Positions 51,034 through 60,354 of a DNA stretch of 64,000 nucleotides are shown here, piece after piece (position 1 is the stretch's first letter; each line of letters begins with the position of its first letter). The translations under genes were made by a program, and so were the position numbers. Location of the stretch: NCBI RefSeq assembly GCF_000711885.1, contig NZ_JONK01000001.1, positions 395,730-459,729 of the forward strand, written 5' to 3'. Source of the DNA: Chromobacterium haemolyticum DSM 19808 (GTDB taxonomy: Bacteria; Pseudomonadota; Gammaproteobacteria; Burkholderiales; Chromobacteriaceae). Under the pieces are notes generated by a model, which worked only from the letters and a program-made list of their open reading frames with translations, did no database searches and was not told the origin of the DNA.

Positions 51034-52170
51034 ATGCCAAGACGTCCGTTGCTCTCGCCATTGGAGCGCGCCAGCTTGCTGGAGCCTCCAGAGGACGAAT
51101 ACGAGCTAAATCAGTTAACCGCTTTCAGCGAACAGGATTTCGCCTTGATCCAGCAGCACCGCGGTAGCGCCAATCGGCTGGGGGTGGCTGTACTGCTGTG
51201 CTATCTGCGCCACCCGGGCATCGCTTTGGACGAGGGCTGCCAGCCGGCTCCCCGGCTATTGCGGCGGGTGGCGGCCGCATTGGGGGCGAAGGAGTCGGAC
51301 TGGGATCGCTACGCCACCCGCGATCAAACCCGGCGCGAACATCTGGTCAAGCTTTACGCTTATCTGGGCTTGAGACCTTACCGAGCCGAGGACGGCCAGG
51401 CGGCATTGCGCCATCTGACCAGGCTGGCCAATCAAACCGACCAGGCGTTGACCTTGGCGCAGGCGATGGTGTCCTGGTTGCGCGAGCGCCGCATTGTTTT
51501 GCCGAGCATCGGGGTGATAGACCGCAGTTGCGCGGCCGCGCTGACCTTGGGCTCGCGTCAAGTCTACGCTCGGCTTAACGACGCTTTGAGCGCCGGCCAG
51601 CGCGAACGGCTGGATGCTTTGCTGGAGTTGAGGGAGGGCGGAAAGCTGACGACATTGGCCTGGCTGCGGCTGAATTCTGAGCGCGCGCGCGGCGCCGCGC
51701 CGCAACTGGAGCGCTTAAGGGTGGTGGAAGCCTTGGCCTTGCCTTCGAATTTGACTCAGTTGGTGGGGCCGAGACGGATGCTGGAGTGGGCGCGCTCGGG
51801 CGACGGCATGAGTTGTCATGACCTGGCCGAGCTTGAGCCGCAGCGGCGCATGGCCATGCTGGTGGCCATTGTTTTGCAGGCGCGCGCGGCTTTGCTGCGG
51901 ATGCTGCAGAATCTGGAAAAGCTGAAGGCGATAGATGCCTTATCGCTGCCTACGGGCTTGCAGAACCTGGTGTCGCAACAGCGAATGGGCAAGCTGGCGG
52001 CGGAAGGGCGGCAAATGAAACCCAAAGATCTGGCTAAGCTGGAGCCGCGCCGGCGCATGGCCACTTTGCTGGCTTTGGTACTGGAACTACGCGCGGCTCT
52101 GGTCAAGGAAATTCTCGATCTGCGTGAGCGCTTGGTGGGCAAGTCGCTGGAGGCCGGCGAGTTTGCTTGA
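51034..52170 (+). pseudogene. Truncated Tn3-family transposase, N-terminal DUF4158 part
   Basis: 378 residues, against about 1000 for an intact TnpA. The N-terminus MPRRPLLSPLERASLLEPP with DFALIQQHRGSANRLGVAVLLCYLRHPG and ESDWDRYATRDQTRREHL is the DUF4158 domain. The DDE catalytic part is absent. The C-terminal half holds two related segments about 69 residues apart (LPSNLTQLVGPRRM and LPTGLQNLVSQQRM, then ELEPQRRMAMLVAIVL and KLEPRRRMATLLALVL), an internal duplication. The frame is intact with GGGGAAGAG before the ATG, so it may be expressed and possibly domesticated. Confidence 0.75.
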
Positions 52171-52229
52171 AAAAACGTGATCGCGTGCTGGATTAGGTCT
52201 GAACGCAAATCTAATAGGCGATTGCTGGC

Positions 52230-52264
52230 AATAATAAACCCCGTCAATGACGGGGTTTATTATT
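52230..52264. terminator. Strong bidirectional terminator
   Basis: A 17-bp perfect inverted repeat, AATAATAAACCCCGTCA and its complement, around a single central base (52230-52264), AT at the ends. It lies 60 bp after the transposase fragment. Confidence 0.85.
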
Positions 52265-53184
52265 TTGATCGCCGGCAAGAATTTTAATAAAAATATCTAA
52301 ACACTTTCAAAATTAAACAATCGTTTATTTTATTGCGCAAGATTAGGGATAACCCTAATCTTGTTTTTGATTTATGCCGATAAGGCCTTAAGACGTGCCC
52401 AATCATCTAAATATGCTAACGTGCAAAAATGGCGCCATTCCCAGTCGATGGGTTTTGTGTATCAAATGCAACAATGTTTGACCGGAATGTGAATTTGCAC
52501 CTTGCGCTTTTGAGCGGGGCACAAGCTGGGGTACATCGATTTTTTAAGTATTGGCTTAATAAAACCGAAATGCGAGGCAAGTTTTCAGCAATTCGTGAGT
52601 TTATGCCAATTTACACTAAGTAAATCATAATATAAAAAACTTTTCTCAAAATTATACTAATAAGTATGTATTTTTCACATTGCCCAAGGCGGTCTCACCA
52701 TTTTTTAGAGGGCCCGCAATACGGATGAAGATAAAGGCCGAGGCTATGCGGGCCGGCACGCAAGCATGCCGGGCCCGCGCAAGCGCGCGTCCGCCTTCCT
52801 CCGAAGAAAGTGCAAATAAAATCCGCAGCTTGTGAACGAGGCGTATGTTTTTAAAGCCTCATTGAAAATAGACTGCGATTAAACTTTTCGCAGCATTCCT
52901 GTCTTGTCTTTTTTGTCTCCCGCCACCCCTTCGGCAAGCCTTGTCTTCAAGGGTCCGCTAAGCCATTCGCTGATGGCACGCATGCGCGTCTGTCATGAAA
53001 AGCGTGGCATGCATTTGTATTGCCGTGCGATTTTTTTCCATTTCCCCTCTGTTTTTCCGCAAGCCAATCGTTGGCCTTTTTGTTTGGACAGGCTCAAGCG
53101 TTTGCTTATAACTTTGTTCTAGAGTTTTTGAGAAAGAGGGCCAGGTATTTATCGGCGCCTTATTCAAAATATTGAGACTGCCCT
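52265..53184. other. AT-rich region between transposase remnant and T6SS operon, no convincing gene
   Basis: 920 bp, visibly lower in GC than both flanks up to about 52680. Short ORFs (52429-52623, 52904-53122) have neither ribosome sites nor recognisable products. Around 52711-52790 are nested inverted repeats: GGCCCGCA (52711-52718) with TGCGGGCC (52747-52754), then CGGGCCGGCA with TGCCGGGCCCG. A hairpin CTGCCC-TATGCA-GGGCAG spans 53173-53190 just before tssA. The T6SS promoter should be here, but no convincing sigma70 or sigma54 site was found. Confidence 0.5.
52338..52368 (+). terminator. Second intrinsic terminator, orphan
   Basis: CAAGATTAGGG-ATAA-CCCTAATCTTG followed by TTTTT. It lies only 74 bp after the previous terminator with no gene between, so it either backs it up or ends a small unannotated transcript. 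Confidence 0.8.
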
Positions 53185-53217
53185 ATGCAGGGCAGCAGCC
53201 GGGATCAAACTTTCGCC

Positions 53218-54156
53218 ATGAACGCTGAAACCATGAGTTACGCCATCGCTGATATCGCCTTGCCGGAAAGTCCAGTCTTGGACGAGTTGGATTTCGACGC
53301 CGATTTTGCCCGCGTCGACGCCGCGATCTGCGAATACGACGCGGTGGGCCACGTTCCTCTGCGCAAGGGCGCGGAACCCTTCCACTGGACCAGCGTGGAA
53401 AGCGCGTGCCGCACTTTGCTGAGCAAGGCGGCCGATGTGCGGGTAGGGGTGTGGCTGCTGCGCGCGGCGGTGGCTCAGAGAGGGCTGGCCGGCGCGGCGG
53501 AAGGCTTGGCGGCGTTGGGAGCGATAGCGGCGCAGCCGCTGGAAAATATCCGCCCGGCCGGTCAGCCGGACGCGCCGGCGGGCGAAACCCATGCCTTACA
53601 TCTGGCCTGGCTGTGCGGGCCGGCCTTCCTGCATCAACTGGCGCACAGCCGACTAAGCGCGGACAGCGAGGTCAGCGTCGGTCAATTGACCAAGGACCCC
53701 GCCGCAGCCGGGCCGGCGGCGCGGGAGCGGGCGCTGCGGGACCTGTCCCGGCTGCGCGCCGGCCTGGCGGGCTTGACTGCGCTGAGCGAGAGCGAAGGTT
53801 TTGCCGAGCAGTTTGACTGCGCCGGTCTGATCGCCTTGCTGGACGAGCTGGAAGCCGCGCTGACGCCGACGCTAGCCGCGCCCCCCGATGAGGCGCCCGC
53901 CTTGAGCGAGGCGGCCCCGGCGGCGGCAAGGGCGCTGCCCGCCGGCGCCTTAAAGAGCCGGGAGGAGGTGGCGGCGGCGCTGGACTTGATCGTCGCGTAT
54001 TTCCGCGAACACGAGCCAGGACATCCGGCGCCGATTTTTTTGCTGCGCGCCAAGAGGATGTTGGGCGCGGGTTTTGAGGAGTTGATGGCGGAGTTGTTCG
54101 CCGAATCGGATGCGCTGGTGGCGAAATTGGATCGCCCCCGGTCTTCACAAGGGTAG
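53218..54156 (+). CDS. tssA: Type VI secretion protein TssA (short ImpA-type)
   Basis: 312 residues from the chosen ATG. An N-terminal ImpA domain with DADFARVDAAICEYDAV and ESACRTLLSKAADVRVGVWLLRA is followed by an Ala/Pro linker and a C-terminal helical part with IVAYFREHEPGHPAPIFLLRA, the conserved end of TssA. TssA caps the growing sheath at the baseplate. The start is uncertain: 53185 and 53233 are also in frame, but 53185 sits in a hairpin loop. First gene of the T6SS run, 30 bp before tssB. Confidence 0.88.
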   Translation: MNAETMSYAIADIALPESPVLDELDFDADFARVDAAICEYDAVGHVPLRKGAEPFHWTSVESACRTLLSKAADVRVGVWLLRAAVAQRGLAGAAEGLAALGAIAAQPLENIRPAGQPDAPAGETHALHLAWLCGPAFLHQLAHSRLSADSEVSVGQLTKDPAAAGPAARERALRDLSRLRAGLAGLTALSESEGFAEQFDCAGLIALLDELEAALTPTLAAPPDEAPALSEAAPAAARALPAGALKSREEVAAALDLIVAYFREHEPGHPAPIFLLRAKRMLGAGFEELMAELFAESDALVAKLDRPRSSQG

Positions 54157-54186
54157 TCAACCAATATCAGGGAAAGGACATATGCC

Positions 54187-54714
54187 ATGGCGCGACAGAA
54201 GGATGCGCAGAAGTTCATCGGGGAAAGCCGTGCGCCCCGCGTGCAAATCGAATACGACGTGGAAGTTTACGGTTCGCAGAAAAAAGTGGAGCTGCCCTTT
54301 GTGGCCGGGGTGTTGGCGGACTTGTCCGGCGACAACACCGAGCCGCTGGGCGCGGTAGAAGACCGTCGTTTTACCGAAATCGACGTGGAGAACTTCGACC
54401 TGCGGATGGCGCAGATTGCGCCGGAACTCAGCTACCACGTGAAGAACGTGATCACCGACGACGGAACCTTGATCCCGATCGACTTGAGCTTCGATTCCAT
54501 GGAGTCTTTCGAGCCGGCCGAAGTGGTGAAAAAGATCCCTGAACTGGCGGTGTTGTTGGATGCGCGCAGCCAGTTGAAGGAATTGTTGACCTATATGGAC
54601 GGCAAGGTGGCGGCCGAAGAGTTGATCGAGCAGCTGCTGAAAGATCTGCATTTGCCCGCGGACGACGCCGCCGCGCCGGGCGACGCGGTCCAAGCCGACG
54701 GGGAGGCGAAATGA
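54187..54714 (+). CDS. tssB: Type VI secretion sheath small subunit TssB
   Basis: 175 residues. SRAPRVQIEYDVEVYGSQKKVELPF and VLADLSGDN are the conserved TssB/VipA start, followed by RRFTEIDVENFD and the helical C-terminus. It pairs with TssC to build the contractile sheath. AAGGACA lies just upstream of the ATG. The TGA overlaps tssC by ATGA (54711-54714). Confidence 0.95.
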   Translation: MARQKDAQKFIGESRAPRVQIEYDVEVYGSQKKVELPFVAGVLADLSGDNTEPLGAVEDRRFTEIDVENFDLRMAQIAPELSYHVKNVITDDGTLIPIDLSFDSMESFEPAEVVKKIPELAVLLDARSQLKELLTYMDGKVAAEELIEQLLKDLHLPADDAAAPGDAVQADGEAK

Positions 54715-56222
54715 GCACCCACGCCGAGATGCTGGCGCCGGCCGCGGCCGGGCAGACCGAAACGACGGTAGACGACGGATTGAAGGACATCCTGCGCCGT
54801 TCTTTCCGACCGCGCACCAATGAAGCCGCCGAAGCGGTGCAAAGCGCGGTACAGACCTTGCTGGCCTATGCGCGCCGCAGCCGGGTGGTGGTGCGCGAAG
54901 ACGTGGCGCAGACGGTGGAGCAACTGGTGGCCGAACTGGATCGGAAGATCTCGGAACAGCTCACCCTGGTATTGCACAACGAGCATTTCCAGAAGCTGGA
55001 AGGCGCCTGGCGCGGCCTGCATTACCTGGTGTCCAACACCGACACCACGGAGAACCTGAAAATCCGCTACCTGAACGTGTCGAAGAAAGAGCTGGGCAAG
55101 ACCCTGCGCCGTTATAAGGGCGTGGTGTGGGACCAAAGCCCGATCTTCAAGATGATCTACGAGCAGGAGTACGGGCAGTTCGGCGGCGAGCCCTTCGGCT
55201 GCCTGGTTGGCGACTACCACTTCGACCACAGCGCTCAGGATGTGGCCTTGCTGACCGAGATGTCCAAGATCGCCGCCGCCGCGCACACGCCCTTCATCTC
55301 CGCCGCCGCGCCCAGCTTGCTGCAAATGGACGACTGGAGCGAATTGGGCAATCCGCGGGACGTGTCCAAGATCTTCACCTCCACCGAATACGCCTTCTGG
55401 CGCCGGCTGCGCGAAAGCAACGACTCGCGTTACCTGGCGCTGACCCTGCCGCGCTTCCTGGCGAGGGTGCCCTACGGGCCCAAGACCCAGCCGATAGAGG
55501 AGTTCGGTTTCGAGGAGAAGGTGGATCCCAACCGCGCCAGCGATTTTTGCTGGGCCAACTCCGCTTACGCAATGGCGGCCAACATCACCCGCGCCTTCAG
55601 CACCTACGGCTGGTGCACCAAGATCCGCGGCGTGGAGTCCGGCGGCGCGGTGGAAGTGTTGCCCAAGTTCGTGCTGCCGTCGCAGGACAAGGAAGTGGAG
55701 CTGCATTGCCCCACCGAGATCGCCATCTCCGACCGCCGCGAACATGAGTTGTCCGAATCCGGCCTGATGCCTCTGGTTTACCGCAAGAACTCGGACATGG
55801 CCGCCTTCATCGGCGCCAAGACCGTGCACCGTCCGGCGGTGTACGAGGACGACGACGCCACCGCCAACGCCAATCTGTCCTCGCGCTTGCCCTACATCTT
55901 CGCCACCTGCCGTTTCGCCCATTACCTCAAGTGCATCGTGCGCGACAAGATCGGTTCCTTCAAATCGCGGGAAGACACTCAGCGCTGGCTCAACGACTGG
56001 CTGATGAACTACGTGGACGGGGACCCTAGCATTTCCAGCGAGATCACCAAATCCAAGCGTCCCTTGTCCGCGGCCGAGGTGCTGGTGGATGAACTACCGG
56101 ACAACCCGGGTTATTACCGCGCTCAGTTCTTCCTGCGGCCGCACTTTCAGCTGGAAGGTTTGACCGTGTCGCTGCGGCTGGTTTCCAAACTGCCGTCGGC
56201 CAAGCAGGAGGGCGCCCGCTGA
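54711..56222 (+). CDS. tssC: Type VI secretion sheath large subunit TssC
   Basis: 503 residues, full length. LEGAWRGLHYLVSNTDT and FGCLVGDYHFDHSAQDV are near-invariant TssC/VipB segments. The C-terminal RAQFFLRPHFQLEGLTVSLRLVSKLP is also typical. It forms the sheath with TssB and carries the surface recognised by ClpV on contraction. The TGA begins a diverged repeat copy. Confidence 0.96.
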   Translation: MSTHAEMLAPAAAGQTETTVDDGLKDILRRSFRPRTNEAAEAVQSAVQTLLAYARRSRVVVREDVAQTVEQLVAELDRKISEQLTLVLHNEHFQKLEGAWRGLHYLVSNTDTTENLKIRYLNVSKKELGKTLRRYKGVVWDQSPIFKMIYEQEYGQFGGEPFGCLVGDYHFDHSAQDVALLTEMSKIAAAAHTPFISAAAPSLLQMDDWSELGNPRDVSKIFTSTEYAFWRRLRESNDSRYLALTLPRFLARVPYGPKTQPIEEFGFEEKVDPNRASDFCWANSAYAMAANITRAFSTYGWCTKIRGVESGGAVEVLPKFVLPSQDKEVELHCPTEIAISDRREHELSESGLMPLVYRKNSDMAAFIGAKTVHRPAVYEDDDATANANLSSRLPYIFATCRFAHYLKCIVRDKIGSFKSREDTQRWLNDWLMNYVDGDPSISSEITKSKRPLSAAEVLVDELPDNPGYYRAQFFLRPHFQLEGLTVSLRLVSKLPSAKQEGAR

Positions 56223-56350
56223 GAAGCCGCTTCAGGTTCGCCGCGTGTTGGTGAAGCCGCGTTGGAAGCCGTTTCCAAAGGCTCAAGCGTCGCTCGCGCA
56301 TTGCGTTTTTTCAAGCGTTTTCGGCTCGTTTCTCCCCAGCTTTCGAAGCT
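56220..56350 (+). repeat. Intergenic repeat element, diverged copy 12
   Basis: TGAGAAGCCGCTTCAGG follows the tssC stop. Downstream, CGCGTGTTGGTGAAGCC, GGAAGCCGTTTCCAAAGG and CAAGCGTTTTCGGCTCG align by eye with the CGCGTCGGCGA, GAAACCGTCTTCGAAATG and CAGCCGTTTTCGCCTTG blocks of full copies. Many mismatches; the right end is not clear. It separates tssC from hcp. Confidence 0.5.
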
Positions 56351-56469
56351 GTGAGCGGGGTTTGACGGCGGCCGGTTTGGCGCGGGGCGGGAACGACCTG
56401 AGTCGCCCCGGCGCTTGCATTCCATTTCAGGTCTGACATGTCCATCACTTTTTTTCGGAGTATCGCAAC

Positions 56470-56997
56470 ATGGCAAATGCATTGGTTGACTACTTTCTAC
56501 AGATTGAAGGAGTCGAAGGAGAATCAACTGACCAGCAGTACTCGGGCCTGATCCAGATCCAAAGCTGGCAATGGGCCGAGGAGAACTCGGGTAAATGGGG
56601 CTTCGGCAGCGGCGGCGGCGCCGGCAAGGTGGAAATGAAAGACTTCGAGTTCCGCATGGTTTCGAACAAGGCCTCGCCCAAGCTGTTCCTGATGTGCGCC
56701 ACCGGCGAGCACATCCCGCGCGCCAAGTTGATCTGCCGCAAGTCCGGCAACGGGCAGCAGGACTTCATGATCATCACCTTCGCCAGCGGCCTGGTGTCCT
56801 CGTTCCGCACGCTGGGCAATATGCCCTACGCCATCATGGGCCACGGCAGCGGCGATGTGGAAAGCGTGCTCCCCACCGACGAGATCAAGATCAACTTCGC
56901 CAAGATCGAGTTCGAATATCGCGAACAGCGTAACGACGGAACCATGGGCGCGGTGATCAAGGCCGGTTACGACCTGAAGCTGAACGCCGCGGTTTAA
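56470..56997 (+). CDS. hcp: Type VI secretion tube protein Hcp (TssD)
   Basis: 175 residues. MANALVDYFLQIEGVEGES, IQIQSWQWAEEN and GKVEMKDFEFRM are the standard Hcp start, and DEIKINFAKIEFEYREQ lies near the C-terminus. It forms the hexameric inner tube and can carry effectors. GGAG lies 8 nt before the ATG. The 247-bp gap to tssC, larger than any other in the operon after tssA, could hold a separate hcp promoter. Confidence 0.96.
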   Translation: MANALVDYFLQIEGVEGESTDQQYSGLIQIQSWQWAEENSGKWGFGSGGGAGKVEMKDFEFRMVSNKASPKLFLMCATGEHIPRAKLICRKSGNGQQDFMIITFASGLVSSFRTLGNMPYAIMGHGSGDVESVLPTDEIKINFAKIEFEYREQRNDGTMGAVIKAGYDLKLNAAV

Positions 56998-57074
56998 GCC
57001 ATTTGAGCCGGGTCTTTCCGGCCTTCTTCTCTATCACTATCGGGACGGCGCCGCTCAGGCGGCGCCGGGCAGCC

Positions 57075-57521
57075 ATGACGCCACGATTATTCGACCAACT
57101 GTCCGCCCGCGCCGGGCGAGAGACGCTCGCCGTCAGCATCGCGCGCGATCTGGCTCACTTGATGAACGCCGCGCTGCGCGGCGCGCGCCTGCCGCTGGCG
57201 CCGGGCAGCCAGCTGGAGACTTCGGTGTGGAACTATGGGCGGCCGCCGTTGGCGGAGAGGAAGTCCAGCCTGATCGACCCGGCGCGCGTCTGCGCTCACA
57301 TTCGCGACGCGATCCGCCGCTTCGAGCCGAGGCTGGACCCGGAGCGCGTGGAAGTGAGCGCGCGCGCCGGCAGCGGGCCGCTTGCGCGGCAACTGCTGTA
57401 TTTCGACGTGGCCGCACAGACCCGCGAAGGCGGAGAAACATTGCGGCTTTGCCTGACGCTTAACTATCTGGACGGCTATTTTGGCCTGCCGCGCACGGCG
57501 GAGGCGGGGGTAGCCGGATGA
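57075..57521 (+). CDS. tssE: Type VI secretion baseplate protein TssE
   Basis: 148 residues, gp25-like. RDLAHLMNAALRG and TSVWNYGRPPL near residues 35-60 are TssE motifs, followed by IRRFEPRLDPERVEV and a C-terminal strand-rich part. It is part of the T4-like wedge of the baseplate. The start at 57075 is tentative because the ribosome site is weak. The stop overlaps tssF by ATGA (57518-57521). Confidence 0.9.
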   Translation: MTPRLFDQLSARAGRETLAVSIARDLAHLMNAALRGARLPLAPGSQLETSVWNYGRPPLAERKSSLIDPARVCAHIRDAIRRFEPRLDPERVEVSARAGSGPLARQLLYFDVAAQTREGGETLRLCLTLNYLDGYFGLPRTAEAGVAG

Positions 57522-59380
57522 ATTTCCTCGATCACTACAATAATGAATTGCGCCATCTGCGCGAAGCCGGCGCGCGTTTCGCCCGCGAGCATCCGCAGAT
57601 CGCTCCGGCGCTCGGCTTACGGCCAAATTCGGTAGCGGACCCCTTTGTCGAGCGTCTGCTGGAAGGCGTGGCTTTTCTGTCGGCCCGAGTGCAAACCCGG
57701 CTGGACTTGGAATGCGCCGAATTCGCGCGTCAGGCGCTGGCCCAGGTCTGCCCGCTTTATCTCAGCGCCACGCCGGCGATCAGCAGTTTCGCCTTCCATC
57801 CGGACTTTGCTTCGCCTGAGGCCTTTCGCGGCCGCAGCATGCCGCGCGGCACGCTGATCCAGGCGACGCTGCCGGGCGCGGCCCGGCCCGTCACTTTCTC
57901 CACCGGGCGCGAAGTGACGCTGTTGCCGCTTAGGTTGGAGCGAGCGGAATGCGGCCGCGGCTTGGCCCGGATATCCGCCGAACTGGCGCGGCGGCTGGCC
58001 TCGTCCCAGGCCGCCTTGCGACTGAGCTTCAAGCTGGAGGGCACGGTGGCGCTGGGCGACCTGGCCGCCGTGGAAGGCGGCGCCAAACCCTTGCAATTGA
58101 GCTTGGCCGGCGATCTGCCGCGCGCTTACGCGCTGCACCGGGCCATGTTGGCCGATGTCGGCGCCTGGTACGCCACGGCCGACGACGGACGCGGCGGCGA
58201 AGTCCTGCTGGAGTTGCCGCTCAGCGGCCTGCGCCTGTCCGCGGCCGACGAGGCCGAGGCGCTGCTGCCCACCGACGCGGGCGGTTTGCCGGGCTTGCGG
58301 CTGCTGCGCGAATACTTCGCCCAGCCGGCGCGGCTGCTCAGCGTGGAATTGGACGCGCTGGCGGCTTTGGCGGCGCGGGCGCCGTCGGCGCGCGGCTTCG
58401 AGCTGATCCTGGCTTTGCGCCAGGCGCCGCTGGATCTGATAGGCGAAGTCGACGCGGACCAGTTCCGTCTGTTCGCCACCCCGGCAATCAATCTCTACCC
58501 CAAGCGGCTGGACCCGGTGCCTTACGACCCGAACCAGACCGAACAATGGATTCCGGTGGACCGGATGCGGCCGGCGGAGCACCACTTGTGGCGCTTGCTG
58601 GAAGTCAATGTGTGCGATAGCAACGGCCGTTCTCGCGAAGCGCGGCCGGCTCTGGACGCCGGCGGCTACCAGAGCGGCCCGGCAGCGGCGCGCTACTCGT
58701 TGCGCCGCGAGCCGGCGCTCCAGAGCGAGGGCCCGCGACAGGCGCGCCCCGACACACTGGGCAGCCACGATTTGATCACCATTTCCGCCTGCGCCGGCGA
58801 CATCGGTCTGGACGACATCGCCACGCTGACCGGGCGCGCGCTGGTGGCGGACCGCGGTTGGCGGCCAGAGGACTTGCCTGCCGCGGAGCTGCGGGCCGAG
58901 GGCGGCGCGGTGGCGCGGCTGGAATGCCTGTGGCCTGCCAGCGCGCCGCGGCCGATCCCGGACCAGGAGCGCTGCTGGCAAGCGGTGGCCCATATCGGCT
59001 TGAATCCGCTCAGCTTGCGCGGCGCCGGCCGTCAAGACATCAGCGCTCGGCTGACAGAACAACTGCGGCTGGCCGCTCAGCCGGAGCTGGCGCTGGACCG
59101 GCAGCGCATAGACAGCCTGAAGGCCGCGCATCTGCAAGCCGGCTTTTTGCCCGCAGGCCGGAGCTCGCCGCAAGCCCTGGTGCGCGCCGCCCTGGTGGAC
59201 ATCGACATTGCCGCCGTGATGCACGCGGACCGAGGCGGCTGGCTGTTCGGCCGGCTGCTGGCGCAGGCCCTGGCCCAGGCGGTCACGCTCAACGACGGCA
59301 TCGAGGTCAGCCTGCGGCTGGACGGCGAGCTGGTCAGCCGGCATGGCAATACCCTGCGCCCAGACGGAGAACTGCAATGA
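57518..59380 (+). CDS. tssF: Type VI secretion baseplate protein TssF
   Basis: 620 residues. The N-terminus FLDHYNNELRHLREAGARFAREHP and DPFVERLLEGVAFLSARVQTRLD are diagnostic, and FATPAINLYPKRLDPV near residue 325 is also conserved. TssF and TssG with TssK and TssE form the baseplate wedge. The stop overlaps tssG by ATGA (59377-59380). Confidence 0.96.
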   Translation: MNFLDHYNNELRHLREAGARFAREHPQIAPALGLRPNSVADPFVERLLEGVAFLSARVQTRLDLECAEFARQALAQVCPLYLSATPAISSFAFHPDFASPEAFRGRSMPRGTLIQATLPGAARPVTFSTGREVTLLPLRLERAECGRGLARISAELARRLASSQAALRLSFKLEGTVALGDLAAVEGGAKPLQLSLAGDLPRAYALHRAMLADVGAWYATADDGRGGEVLLELPLSGLRLSAADEAEALLPTDAGGLPGLRLLREYFAQPARLLSVELDALAALAARAPSARGFELILALRQAPLDLIGEVDADQFRLFATPAINLYPKRLDPVPYDPNQTEQWIPVDRMRPAEHHLWRLLEVNVCDSNGRSREARPALDAGGYQSGPAAARYSLRREPALQSEGPRQARPDTLGSHDLITISACAGDIGLDDIATLTGRALVADRGWRPEDLPAAELRAEGGAVARLECLWPASAPRPIPDQERCWQAVAHIGLNPLSLRGAGRQDISARLTEQLRLAAQPELALDRQRIDSLKAAHLQAGFLPAGRSSPQALVRAALVDIDIAAVMHADRGGWLFGRLLAQALAQAVTLNDGIEVSLRLDGELVSRHGNTLRPDGELQ

Positions 59381-60354
59381 AACGGCAGCAGATGATCCGG
59401 GAGCTGAGCCCGCAGCGCACTTTCTTCGAACTGATGCGCCGCGTCGAAACCTGGCAATGGCGTTTGCCGGACGCGTCCGCGGCAAGCCGGCTGCGCCGCC
59501 GGCCGGACTGGCTGGGCCTGGAGCAGGCCGCCGACATGCACTTCGCCAGCAGCGAAATCAGCGGGGTGAGGGTGGAAGAAGCGGAGAACGACGCCGCGCC
59601 GCGCGTCAGCGTGGTGTGCCGCCATTTCGGTCTGTTCGCGCCCTACGGCCCCTTGCCGCTGCACATCACCGAGCACGCGCTGCACGAGCGCCGGCTGGAG
59701 CGCAACGCCGCCTTCGAACGCTTCGTCAATCTGGCCTGCGGCGATCTGGCCTGGTTGCATTACGCCGCCCGCGCGGCGATGCACCCGGCGCTGGGCTACG
59801 AGCGCGGTCGCCACCCCTTCGCTGAACGCGTCGCCGCATTGGCCGGCGCCGCGCCGGACGCGGAGTCTCTGTTGGACCCGCACGCCGCCGCCTGCCGTCG
59901 CAGCCATCCCGGCGCTTATCACGCGCCGCGCCGTTCGCTGGCGGACTTGCGAAAAATCCTGGCCGGCTATTTCGGCGCGCCGGTGCGTCTGTCCCCGCGC
60001 CAGGGGCGCTGGATACCGCTGCGCGGCGTCGGGGGGCCGCGCCGGCTGGGAAACTGGCGCGTCGGCAGCCGGATCTGGGACGCCCAGCACGCGCTGGACA
60101 TCACCATAGGGCCGATCGACGCCTCCGAGTTTGCCCGCTGGCGGCGCGGCTCGCCCGCGGTGCTGGCGATGTTCGCCGTCGCCGCCGATTTCGCCGATGG
60201 CCGGGCCGCTCCGGTCATCAAGGTCCAGGTCCGCACCCGGCCGGAACTGGCAGGCAAGGTGGGGCGCATGCGCCTGGGGGTGGACGCATGGTCCCGCCCC
60301 GGCGTCTCGCTCCGGACTCTCACCGTGTATGAATCATTCCAGGATCCGCTGTGA
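59377..60354 (+). CDS. tssG: Type VI secretion baseplate protein TssG
   Basis: 325 residues. SPQRTFFELMRRVE near the start, VVCRHFGLFAPYGPLPLHITE and FVNLACGDLAWLHYAA are TssG motifs, and LGNWRVGSRIWDAQHALDITIGP lies in the C-terminal half. The start at 59377 is fixed by the ATGA overlap with tssF; the frame is open further upstream inside tssF but that is a shadow. Partner of TssF. Confidence 0.95.
   Translation: MKRQQMIRELSPQRTFFELMRRVETWQWRLPDASAASRLRRRPDWLGLEQAADMHFASSEISGVRVEEAENDAAPRVSVVCRHFGLFAPYGPLPLHITEHALHERRLERNAAFERFVNLACGDLAWLHYAARAAMHPALGYERGRHPFAERVAALAGAAPDAESLLDPHAAACRRSHPGAYHAPRRSLADLRKILAGYFGAPVRLSPRQGRWIPLRGVGGPRRLGNWRVGSRIWDAQHALDITIGPIDASEFARWRRGSPAVLAMFAVAADFADGRAAPVIKVQVRTRPELAGKVGRMRLGVDAWSRPGVSLRTLTVYESFQDPL

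Noticed and set aside
52429..52623. 64-codon ORF in the AT-rich region
   Set aside because: No ribosome site and no recognisable product; AT-rich DNA with few constraints can hold such a frame.
52976..53025. Sigma54-like TGGCAC/TGGCAT sequences upstream of the T6SS
   Set aside because: The -12 element (TTGC) is missing at the right spacing.
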